This document shows, one piece after another, positions 11,529 to 22,204 of a stretch of 64,000 bases of DNA. Source of the stretch: Cryptomeria japonica (taxonomy: Eukaryota > Streptophyta > Pinopsida > Cupressales > Cupressaceae); contig NC_081412.1 in NCBI RefSeq assembly GCF_030272615.1, positions 541,958,335 through 542,022,334 of the forward strand, in the 5' to 3' direction. The stretch's first letter is position 1, and each line of letters starts with the position of its first letter. The translations under genes and the position numbers were made by a program. The notes below the pieces were generated by a model. It worked only from the letters and a program-made list of their open reading frames with translations, ran no database searches and was not told where the DNA came from.

Positions 11529-13598
11529 TTGCAAGAACAATAATAAATTGTACGTTAGTTGTAATTCCATGACAAATATACAGATTAATATGAATTGAAC
11601 AGTATGTATGGAAAATTTTTGTAATTTAAAATGTAACCTGCAAACATATATATAGTACAACATGGGTTACATTGAGATGGAACCAACTAACCAAGTGATG
11701 TTGTAAGTTGAAGCCAGGTGGGGAATGATATTAACTTTGATGCTTGACATGGCACTGTTGTGCAAGTAAGGAGTGGATGACAATATAGTGTAAGATGACA
11801 ATAATGCTTGAACAGTAGAAGTACGGTTCCCTATGTGAAATGATATCTTTTATGGGCATATGTGTGTGGAAATGTATTATTTATTGGAAACTTAGACAAT
11901 AGGGGTTTAGAGGTACATGCCCAGACTTAGTTTGTCATGGATTCGTGGTTGAAACCTTCTGGGTCGACTAGATGTGGTGGTGTAGCTGAAATGGCTTCCT
12001 TCCAAAGAATTAGTTGACTGTATAGTCGACAAGGTAGAGTAGAATGCAACCCAATTTGTCCACGATGAGGTTGAATGTATACTTTGGTAAAAATACAAGA
12101 TGGAATATGTTCATTGACTACTCTTCAAAGCATTTTTTTCCATGACAGAGTAGCAGAGCTTTGACGAACTTGTGGTCCATAGTTTTCTAAAAAAAACCTA
12201 TTCAGATAGTTGGTTTGTCATGATTCCATATTCACCTTGAATAATTTAGAATAGAAGGACATCAAGTGGAAAAGAGATGATCATCACAGGGATTTGGACA
12301 GAGAAAGAGTTGGTCAACAATATGAGAATGCTTCACAATCCATTCTTGCTATGCACGAATGCAAAGATAAGGGATTTGAACTGGACATTTAGTGGGTGGA
12401 ATAGGTGAGTGTGAGAAGGGATCAAAATATTCATGGAGGTAAGCTGTAATGTCATAATCTGCAACATTTGGAGTGAGGGTTGCAATGACACCTTGGGTTG
12501 TTAGTGTGTGATGGGCCTTCAAATAGTTTTCCCTGTCGTATTGATAATTTTGAACAATTTGATAGCGTTCATCTCTGTTTGAGACATCCACGCTCAGTTG
12601 TGTCCATGAACAATGTCTGGAATGTATCATCATGACTTCTCCGTAGTCATCTGCATCATGGTAAAAATTACAAATATATCATGTCACCTGATAGTTGAAC
12701 ATATCTGTATATATCATGTCACCATACAGGATTTGATGCTTCTGGAATTTGAATCAATGTTTCGGATCACACCCTGTGATCCTCATCAAGATGAAGGAGA
12801 GTGTCAGTTGGGGCATTTAATTTGTACATCTATGGGCACTCTACTTCTGCAGGATGATGGCTCATAGAGTGTGATCGGAAATGTTGGTGTAAAAAAGAGA
12901 CAGACAATCAAATCTAGAAGCGGGTAATGTAATTCAGTCATGGATTGTGGAAATTTAGTAAATTTAATATTTGTAAATTTATTAAATCAGTAAATAGTTT
13001 TTTGTTTGATGTTCAATTGTGTTAGGATGTTTCTGTTAAATTAATTCAAAATTTGATGTTTTTTTTTTGTTTCAAGGTCATTTCATTCGAGTCATTAAGG
13101 GTTGGTTTTATGTCATGCAAGGTTTTAAGAATGTTCACTTGTGCATTTGGAACTGCATTTTGATGTTTGAATTGGGCTTATTTGTATATATCTGTATAGT
13201 CATTGTACATACAATTGTCGAATTCATTTCAAATAGTCATTGTCTAAATACGATTCATTTCAAATAGTCAATTTCAAAATTCCTGTATTTACAGTTTCTA
13301 AATATGATTTAGTGTTGTGTTCGAATTGGCCATGTACACTAAATTGAGTCACTATTTCATGTATGTCCACTTGGTCTGTATTGTGTTCAAATTGGCATGA
13401 AGTCAGTCATTTGCATGGCTCTATGTTCATTTTCATTCATCTACACTTTTATATGTGTTCAATTATGCATTTTTAATTGGCTTCTTTAAAGTTGAATTGG
13501 GTGCTACAAAGTTGAGTTTAATGAATTGGGATTATATATTTAAACCTTCAAAAATACATAATTGAGTGTATAAGTATTGCATGTGGAATATATATCTT
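11529..13598. other. Transposon interior, no recognised gene
   Basis: About 2 kb of AT-rich DNA upstream of the transposase. A minus-strand frame at 12349-12633 (94 codons, rich in His, Tyr and Pro) has no recognised domain. I considered a GT...AG intron around 12650-12730, but the flanking exon frames contain stops. The 5' leader and promoter of the transposase should lie here but no decisive signal is visible. Confidence 0.4.
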
Positions 13599-13599
13599 G

Positions 13600-13796
13600 G
13601 ACAGTGTATATATATACACACTATCAAATATGTATATTTGAGAGCATGTATATACATATGTATACAATGTCAGGCATGTATACGTGGACACCACGAAGAT
13701 GGGGTTATGTATATATATGCAAACTGTCAAATATATTTATATTTGACAGCATGTATATACATATATATACTTACGTGGACACCATGAAGATGGGGT
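13600..13796. repeat. Tandem pair of palindrome-rich units
   Basis: Two copies of a roughly 91-105-bp unit share GCATGTATATACATAT (13644 and 13749) and GTGGACACCA.GAAGATGGGG (13684 and 13775). Each includes an inverted repeat of the type CTGTCAAATAT...ATATTTGACAG, which could form a hairpin. Confidence 0.75.
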
Positions 13797-14349
13797 GCCC
13801 ACATTGTGGATTCTCTCCCCTAGGACAAATAATGTCAAGTGGATATGTCAGGATAGTGAACTGTGCATTAATATAGGGAATGTGAGGTGGTAGATGCCTA
13901 CTAAAACAACAAAAGCTCATTAATGTAGGGAATATGAGGTGGCGGTTGCTTATTTAGATAGGAAGTGTGCATAATTAAGCGAAAATCTTCGAAGAGATTT
14001 GGCTCGCTGACATTAGTATAAAGCATTGAAGAGGAAAAACAAACAAACAAATCAATGCATCTATTTATAGGGGTAAAGCAGTGCATTGAGAATATAGTTT
14101 ATTTTAGTATTTTTTTAGCGAAGGGGAAGGATTTTGCAGGTACCAGTAAGCATGGAAGCTACATTCACACTATACACCTCAAGGTAGCAGCTAGCATTTG
14201 CTAGCAATATCTGATAAGAGATTGAAGCAAGTTTTTAAGTACCAAGATAAACAATTTATCACAGCATTGAAGGTGTTCCTTGGTGACTGTTTCCTGAAAA
14301 TAGAACACGGGTATTGCACGAATGTTGACATTGTCAACATGGTTTTGGC

Positions 14350-14751
14350 ATGGGGGCTAGAGATTGGGAAAACGTTGAAAAGTCTGCATGGTTGTTGCGG
14401 GGAATAGTGGGTAAAAAATGGTTAGGCGGCCTGAAGCCTCTACTCGACAAGGCCATTCCTGGAATTGGGTTTGATTATCTGGTAGGGGAAGGAGTGGAAG
14501 TAGAAGTCACGACACTCTTCCCATTCATTAGATGGAGAGTGGGGCAAGACCGGGAAGCGAGGAGGTCTGAAGTGGTCGAGGGGTGGAGGTTGCTTGAGCT
14601 ATTTCTTCGTGAAATGGAAGCTAGTGCGCTTGTCGCAGGTGCGAGTGAGGCGGGTAAGGATGAAGGCGGTGAGGCGGGTGAGGATGAAGACAACGAGCAG
14701 AGGCCGCAAGTGAGATTGGAGTCGACGGACTTCTATGAAATGCAGAAATGA
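14350..14751 (+). CDS. Hypothetical 133-residue frame inside the DNA transposon
   Basis: ATG at 14350 opens a 133-codon frame ending in TGA. It encodes a Trp/Leu/Gly-containing first half (LGGLKPLLDKAIPGIG) and an acidic, Gly-rich tail (GGEAGEDEDNEQ). Its local GC content is visibly higher than the surrounding AT-rich DNA. A second plus-strand frame (14198-14407) overlaps it in another phase, which suggests an older, longer gene now frameshifted. I do not recognise the family. It could be a second transposon-encoded protein or a fragment of captured host coding sequence, and there is no proof that it is expressed. Confidence 0.3.
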   Translation: MGARDWENVEKSAWLLRGIVGKKWLGGLKPLLDKAIPGIGFDYLVGEGVEVEVTTLFPFIRWRVGQDREARRSEVVEGWRLLELFLREMEASALVAGASEAGKDEGGEAGEDEDNEQRPQVRLESTDFYEMQK

Positions 14752-16587
14752 TTATTTGTGGTCTTATGTCGAATCATTTTTGTAATCATTTTGGTAAGTG
14801 AGTCATAGTTTGTTAAAAAAACACAATATATTGAATTGTTATACGTAAATTTAAAAGAGGTTTGTGGATTGTGAACAAGAAAAATACCTGCAAAACTAGT
14901 GAAAACTTTAGTGGCTAATATTCGCCAATTGGCTATTTTTTAAAATTTAGGATTCAAATTTGGCTAATAATTTTAACTTTTAAGGTGACCCAAATCGCCA
15001 CATTTTTACAAATTTTTATTTTAATGTTATTTAAATCGCCAAAGAATTTATTTTATTAATTTTTTAACTTAAAGATTCGCCACAATATTTGATACATGAT
15101 TGGCTCAGGTTCGCCAATATTTTATAATTTATTGTAGAAATCCACATTAATTCACCTATAATATATCATAATTATTAGTTACTTTAGGGTTATATCAACA
15201 ATCTTTTGTTTCCACCATTGATTTAAAATATAATCTAATGACCTTCATTGTATTCCATGAGGTAAAATGTACCTACAAGTTGTAATGTTCTCGGGTTTGA
15301 AATTGCTTTTGAATTGTTGACTTCAATGAAAACCAAAGGTCTAAAAGAAATTTTTGGCCCCATGAGGATTACAAATTGTTTGTAAATTTTGTCTCACAAA
15401 ATAGAAAGAGGGCTATTATATTAATTTAAGTTAACGGTAGAAACCAAATAAAGTATAGTCTAACCCCTAAACTCATTAATGATTTCAACCTTCATGCCTT
15501 TACTTTTTTTATAAAAGATTCTTTTTAAATGAAAGGAAATGCAATAGTAATTATTGCATACAATGATTATTTTCCAAGATTCGCCAATATTTTCTACAAA
15601 AAAATATTGATATAAACAAATTCGCTAATAAAATTTTATTTTATTTTTTAAAGGAAAGATTCGCCAATAAACATTATTATTATTTTTAAAAAAAATTAAA
15701 TATTCGCCAAGATTTTATACAATATTTTGAGAGGGGGTTTCTTAAAGTTATCACTGTGCAAAACATGTAATCTTTGCCTAAATTGTGTGGCTTCTTGCAC
15801 CTCTGCAACGTGCTCTTTCTCTGTCTTCTTGCTCTTCGCTTCTTGCTTTTGCTCGCTGAATGAAATGCATTGATTTCAAGTGCTTATTTCTGTGACAAAA
15901 TTTGAATTTGAATCAAAGTTCTTTAATTTTTCTACCTACCTTGTTGAATTTGAATTTGAATCTCCATATTTCCCCATTTATGTCTGAGTTGATTGTTTTT
16001 GTTGTTCAATTCATGGCCTTACACCAGCGTTGTGATGGATGCAAGTGATATGACCGATAACAGTGCTGAAGTGACCATATCAGCTTGGTTCGAGCTGGAC
16101 AGATGGGACGGGGGATGCAGAAAGGTGTTGAAAGGGTCTCGTGGTCTGACGCAGGCTTGGACAAATTATGAACATCATGTGACATTTGATTGGCCACATC
16201 AGTGTCCATGGGTGCTCACATGGCATGGGGTTGCCATCATGTCGTTTTGTATTGCCTCCAAGTTGGCTTATTTAGGCTTAATATGTTATCGTTTTAATGT
16301 TTAATGCAGACTTTAATGTTTTTATAGTGGTCCATTTATTGGGCACATGATCTTGTTTAACAGAACTCAAAAACTTTTATTCGAATCAATGTGAATGGTT
16401 TAAATGTTTACATGTGAACATAAAGATTTATATTTTGAATGCAAAAGATACACTTTATGGTTAATTCGTGTGATTGTTTAATGGTATTATTTTTTTGTTC
16501 AATGTTGAACATGTGATGGGACACACATCAACAATACTAAATGGTTAGGCAGACATCGTGGGCCCCTAACCACCTAAGACCTATCAC
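14752..16587. other. Right arm of the DNA transposon, motif-rich, no gene
   Basis: Very AT-rich DNA containing the ATTCGCCAA motif cluster (14929-15712). A somewhat GC-richer stretch (about 16020-16240) carries a 103-codon plus frame with no recognised domain. Nothing here supports a gene. Confidence 0.45.
14929..15712. repeat. Cluster of about nine ATTCGCCAATA-type motifs
   Basis: Copies or near copies of ATTCGCCAA(TA) occur near 14929, 14993, 15033, 15074, 15109, 15579, 15619, 15659 and 15700, mostly in the same orientation. Spacing is irregular, so this is not a simple tandem array. Subterminal clusters of short words are typical of transposase-binding regions in several DNA transposon families; that role is inference here. 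Confidence 0.55.
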
Positions 16588-16611
16588 GCACACGTAATGG
16601 CTCCTCTCCCC
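16588..16611 (-). repeat. Right terminal inverted repeat (24 bp)
   Basis: Starts GCACACGTAATGG and ends CTCTCCCC, followed by TA. It is a perfect inverted match to 3737-3760. It lies 511 bases upstream of the UGT start codon. Confidence 0.75.
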
Positions 16612-16613
16612 TA

Positions 16614-17122
16614 ATACTAAGTACACAAATTATCGTGTGATACAATGTAAAGTATAATTGAAAAAGATACCTCCACAATTTAAAAAATGATATAAAATAT
16701 GACCATGAGTAAAACTGACCACGTGCTCCCTCAACCGTGACCACATTGAATGATATTATAATATCAATACAACCCCCGAAAAAATATTGTCAAATGACAA
16801 AACATAAAATATTTTAAAAAGCCGCTCCCTCTTTGTATTAGGGGATAGACTTCCAGAGTTTCTGCATTGGGTGTTGGTCCTTTCAACGTTAAAGGACAAA
16901 ATGACACAGAGCCCGTAATATATTTTTCTCCAAAAAGGAGTTATGCCATGAGGGCACAGAGTTCGACTCTTACGATCAAACAAATATCTTCGATCTATAA
17001 GAGGAAGCTATATAACGTCATTTGTCAGTGTAAACCAGTGGTCTTTCTTGATCTGAGATTCTGAATAGGATTCAGTTCCTTTTCTTCAAGACCCGTGAAT
17101 TGTCGAAATTGCTTTGGGAACG
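16614..17122 (+). promoter_or_regulatory. Region upstream of the UGT, with candidate TATA box at 17008-17014
   Basis: CTATATAA at 17008-17015 lies about 110 bases before the ATG at 17123, a plausible core promoter with a leader of about 80 bases. The word ACGTCA (reverse of the bZIP core TGACGT) follows at 17015-17020. The rest of this spacer has no gene. The right end of the 12.9-kb transposon is at its left margin. Confidence 0.4.
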
Positions 17123-18473
17123 ATGGCCGGAGATGCAAGTGGTGCCACAATGTATGTGGTGGTGGTGCCACTCCCTGCACAGGGACACCTCAATCAGCTC
17201 CTTCATTTCTCCAGAGTTATCGCCCAACGAGGAGCAACCGTAACATTGGTGGCTACCTCCACCCATATTCAGCAAGTCCGCAGCCGTGCTGAGGGATGGG
17301 ATCCCCACAAGTTCGATATTCGTTTCCAGGAATTGCCCACGCCTCATCTGACGGGTGGAGATCAGTTCGATGCTCAGAGTTCTCATATGTTTCCAATTCA
17401 TTTGATTCCTCTGTTTGAAGCCGTGGAGGATCAGCTAGGTTCTCATGTTGATCAGCTACTAAGCAATATCTGCTCCGAGAAAAATAATAGAGTGGTTCTA
17501 GTCTATGATGCGGGTATGGGATGGGTTCAGACGGTGGCTACCAAATATTCAGTCCCTGCCTATGTGTTCAGACCCACTGGCACTTATTTTTATCTTTGGA
17601 TGAAGCGGGTATGCGATGAGACATGGGGTTTGTCCCCTTTTAACATATCATCGAAGCGTTGCATTCCGGAAAGATTGGTAAAATATTCTATGCGCCAAAG
17701 GTCGCTTTTAGGGCCTGCCAAGGGACAGATCATAAACACATTCAGTGCACTGGAATCGCAATTCATTCACCAGGGAAAAGAGGAATTAGTCTTCGGCGGA
17801 AAGCCTGTGTGGAGTGTGGGTCCTCTTCTTCCGCAGGCCTTCTTCAATGACGATCAACGGTTGCGATTACAGGCGGACACAGAGTGCATGAGATGGTTAG
17901 ATACACAGGCTCCGGCGTCCGTTCTCTATGTTTCATTTGCAGCCTTTCTTGTGGGTGCTCAGGATTTCCGACGGAGCCCATTCCTCGACAGAAGCGCAGT
18001 TCGATTCGACTTGCAAGTTTCTGCAACAAGGGTACGAGAGGCGTTTAGAGGGACGGGGTTTTATTGCGAGGAATTGGGCGCCTCAGCTTGACATCCTATT
18101 TCACAAGTCGACGGGTGGATTTTTAACGCACTGCGGTTGGAATTCAACAGTGGAGAGCATCAGCGCGGGAGTGGGCATGCTGGCCTGGCCTCTACATTCC
18201 GATCAATTTGCCAATTCGATGCTAATAACACGGGAGTTGAAAGCGGGCGTGGAAGTGAAAGAATGGGGAAATGCAGATGAAAATGAGATGGTGAGTGCGG
18301 AGGAGGTTGAGAAAGCAGTGAAACGATTGATGACTAGTGAGGAGGGAATGCAAGTGAGAAAAAGGGCGCAGGAATTGAGAGGCGAGGCTCGAAAGGCCGT
18401 AGGTGAGGGAGGGTCTTCGTGGAAGGATATGGATTCTCTTCTCCATCACTTCTCTCAATCCTTTTCTGATTAG
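17123..18473 (+). pseudogene. UDP-glycosyltransferase, zeatin O-glucosyltransferase-like, with deletion/frameshift
   Basis: Intact relatives transfer sugar from a UDP-sugar to a small acceptor such as a hormone or phenolic, in the cytosol. ATG at 17123 has a good context (ACGATGG). The N-terminal part shows PLPAQGHLNQLLHFSR, with the putative catalytic His in GHLN, then SHMFPIHLIPLFEA, VWSVGPLLPQ and SVLYVSF. These are close to what I recall of zeatin O-glucosyltransferases. Near 17935-17942 the frame breaks: YVSF is followed, one frame over, by QPFLWVLRISD, so about 22 residues (roughly 65 or 68 bases) are missing. The second frame then contains a full 44-residue PSPG box (WAPQ...HCGWNS...HSDQ). 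Its last residue is Gln, usually linked to UDP-glucose preference. It runs to TAG at 18471-18473. No intron is needed. An assembly error is possible but less likely than a real deletion. Confidence 0.85.
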
Positions 18474-21400
18474 GCCAATGGGCTCTGCGTGCTGGGTGCA
18501 CTTGGAGGCTCGTCTAGTCCATTGTTTTAAGTAGATATGTGAGTAGTTTTCATAGATAAATTAGGATTCGAACATTTTCTATTAGCTGTTGGAGTGCCAT
18601 TGATTCTTATATAAGATCAGTCCTCCTTGGCTCGAATATCTCTTACTTTCAACATCTGTTTTAGATCATTCTAGAATACACACAACTTTGTGGATTCAAT
18701 TTTGTTAGATTTGCTTAACATTAATATGTGTAGTCACACTCTTATCATGTAAGAGAACTAGAATATGGGGTTTCTAATTCTAATATCATGTTAAGTTTTT
18801 GAATGGACTAGTTAGAATTCAAACCATATGTTGTTGGAGTGTTTCTATCATTAAATTATTGTCTTTTATAAGATTAATCTATCTTTTATTTGAATGTACA
18901 TAATTATTTTAAATATATTACTCTTAAAATATTCCTACCAAATCTCTTGAAACTTGGTGTTTGCTGTGACAAGTATGATCACATGTAAATGTTTTTTACA
19001 TCCAATTCAATCTTGTGTAAGCTTATGTTTTTAATGATGCTCACATATTGATAATTGTAAGGAATATATGTGGCATCTAATAGATATCATAATCATCTTT
19101 TAACGTGATAAAATATAATATTTTTGTATTTGAAAATGAATTTTTTTAATTTTTAATAATAGAATGTAAAAGTGTCATCAAAAAAGTTGATAGGTATAAA
19201 TATTTGTCATTTTAGTAATCATGATTATATATTTATATAATTTAATACTTATATGATTATAATTATTTATGCTTAATAATGATTTGATATTTCTTGATAT
19301 TGTTATTAATTTAAATAATTTTATGAATGCAATAATTAAAAATAAATAAAAGAAAGAAATGATTGTGATGTATTATAATGTATTAACATTGATTTTCATA
19401 CTTCAAAGGTATTGAAAATCAAAATGTTATTAAAGCATTAATATGAACTCCTTTCTCAAATATTAATGTGTTTTCTTATTTCATTCTCTTCTTCTCCCTT
19501 GGGCTCACTATTCAATTTTGTTTTAGAAAATATTATTGGCACATAATCGCATTCCATTTTCATTGCATCCAAGCTTGATCACAATACACTAAATAAACTT
19601 TTAGAACCTATTTTTGAAAAGTAGGGTTCGTAAACTCATCTATCAAAATAATAGTGCATTTAACTTAGAGAGGATATTATATGAACATTCTTGTTGGATT
19701 CATTTTTATGAGCTAGCATAACTTGTATTGTTTTAAAAATGTATAAATGTGGAAAAGTTCAAGTTAATATGTGAGATATAGCTTTGGAAGGTGAATAATT
19801 TTATAAATATGTCAATTCTCTTATGAGTACTACTTTAGGTACATGATAAGAAATCTCTTCATGTCAAAAAAAAAAAAAAAATGGGAGACAAGAAATAGAC
19901 TCAATTCCTTTTTCTAAGTGATGCATCAATGCTACTGAAGAGTTTGAAGCATAAGAGATTCTTTTCAAACATTGCCCTAAGGAAGGCTCCCCTTATGAAA
20001 ATAGTGTTTGACGAGCATCAATTTCCCTTCCTTTTTTATTACTTCTCCTTTGATAAAAATTAAGGGCTCATTTGTATTTAAAAATATTTAAATATATAAA
20101 GTCATTCCTTAAGTGGGTTGGTGATGGTTTCCAAACTAGTTTGTCCTTCAATAACAAGACTTTTTAGTAGTCTCTTATTATTAATTCCTCTAAGATACTT
20201 TTGTCTCAAACCTTTAGGATCAAAGGACCGAGGCTTTATAGAAAATCTAGTTGTACTATAAGAGATCTACAGTACAAAAAATAAATTAATTTAAATTTAC
20301 CTTCTATTCAAAGAATTTAGAAACTCACCCCAATGATGTTGCACAAGCTTAGGCTTCAACCTCGTGTTCTTAGTGGAAAGATTGGTATTGGAATCAAAAT
20401 ATAACATGCAGGAATTTTACTCTTGTGTTTCTCTATTAAGTGCTTAGTCCTTTCTCTTTGGATCTTTCTAAGCTTAAAGTATATTTAGACCTTCTCTCTT
20501 CCCCTTATGTACATGAATTTTAGGTGTCAAAGATTTTGGAAATCCAAGCTTGATCATATGATGGTCAAATTGGCTCAAGCACCACATGAATGAGCTAACA
20601 TTTAGACAACACATTTATTGGATCCTTGTTAAGAAGCATCCACCAAATCTCTCCTAGTCTTGTGGAAAAAGGGAATTGAGTGTTTGTTGGACTGAGGGGG
20701 TTGTTCACTTCACACAAAAGTAGAATGTCATGGATGGAAGCAATTTTTTTGTGGTTTATTGTTTTTTATTGATGGGTTTGAATGTGATGTTGGTTGATTA
20801 TTTGGTTATTATTTTTAATGTTGATTTGATATAGTTATGTTTCTAACTCTTATAAAAAGTCACAATGTATGTTGTGCATTTCATGAATACTGTTTGATTA
20901 TTTTTTCTCATCTATATGAACATTGTTTCGAGCTATCCTTGAATTTAAAATATTCACATTATGTTTATTTTTATTCTATTTTACTTTATTGCTTATCATT
21001 TTTTTCCCATTTACTTGTTCTCTGATAATATTTTCTTAAATAGGAAAATTCTCTTTGATCTCATTAGCATTGTGTCAACCTAATATTCCCTTACTCTAGG
21101 ACACAACAAGCATAAAATTCAAGTGAGAAGGAAGGAGAACTTAAGCATAAAATTCAAATGAGAAGGAAGGGGAATTTGAGAAAGAGAGGTAAGATTTTTT
21201 TTTGTTTTTTTTAAATTTTTAGGTGCATCACATATAGGATTATCAAGGGCTTTTCTTCTCTTTATTTTGGTTTCATTTTCTAAGGATTTTAATGAAGCTA
21301 AATACAAATAATTAAATTAATTATTCTATCTTTTCTTAAAAATAAACTATTCTATTTACAAATTTCAAAATATAAATTACATAATCTAATATAATTTTAA

Positions 21401-22204
21401 GAGTTTATAATTTTGACATAAGAGTGTTGGGAAATCTTTTTTTTTAGTTTGGAATTGGAAATAATGATTTAAATGATAGCCTTGTCTTTGGATTAAGGGC
21501 TTTTGCAAGAAAATTAACAAAGCTACTCTATTTTATTTAAAATAAATATATTTAATCCATTCTCATAAAATAAAGATTCCTTTTCTAACCAAGAAATGGC
21601 AACACAAATTTACTCTTGTCAAGAAAGTTTAAATTTTATAATTACTAATTAATTTTTTGAAACAAATAAAAAAAATCAATAAGATAAAGAAGCTTCAAAA
21701 AAGCATTTTGGTGCTACCTATGGTGGATTATGTCCTTAGAGATCCTAGATTTTTCTTATATCCTCCTCCTCCTATTGATGATAGTGGGATAAAGAAGTTC
21801 TAGATTTGGGAATTGGAGATGTAAAAAGCTTTGAAACTTCAATTCATAAAGAGTGTAGTGTCATAGATTGTACTCATTTAATTATGAGTCCAATTTCACA
21901 CTCCTTAGCACTCATTTTATTTTTTCCATTTCTCTAATCATGTTGGGTTCCTTTCTTGCTTTTTATTAATCCTCAATCAAGAATATGAGTCCTACCCTAT
22001 TTTAAACTTCACCATACTCCTCTTTGGGCCCTTAATTTAGTGTGCCTTTTCTCGGACCATAGCATTTTAATTCTATATGGGCCCTATCCCATTTTAAATT
22101 TCAAAGTACTTTATTCCCCACTTAAATATTGTCAATCGTAATATAAATTATAGATTTGATATTAGGGCCCTATTATCTCGCTCCCCTAAAAATTACGGCC
22201 TATT
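18474..22204. other. AT-rich intergenic spacer, no gene
   Basis: About 3.7 kb with no recognised coding region, only small chance frames (for example 20837-21025). A poly-A run lies near 19866-19880. A 33-35-bp tandem pair (AGCATAAAATTCAA.TGAGAAGGAAGG) lies at about 21110-21180. The 3' end of the UGT transcript should fall within the first few hundred bases. Confidence 0.6.

Larger units (their letters stand above)
3737..16611. mobile_element. 12.9-kb TIR DNA transposon, Tc1/mariner pogo-like
   Basis: Bases 3737-3760 begin GGGGAGAGGAGC and are the exact reverse complement of 16588-16611 over 24 bases. Each end abuts a TA dinucleotide (3735-3736 and 16612-16613), the target duplication expected for Tc1/mariner superfamily elements. 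Inside lies a minus-strand transposase of the pogo/CENP-B-like DDE type (9448-11528), which fits that target preference. At 12,875 bp it is far longer than typical pogo-like elements. Much of the length is tandem repeat, a nested related copy and unrecognised DNA. The transposase is broken, so the copy is not autonomous now. The assignment combines observed ends with known family behaviour. A chance pairing of the ends of two separate related elements is the main alternative. Confidence 0.68.

Noticed and set aside
17900-17942. UGT frame change explained by an intron ending TTTGCAG
   Set aside because: The acceptor-like word is present, but the missing 22-residue segment is not found anywhere nearby, so splicing cannot restore the protein.
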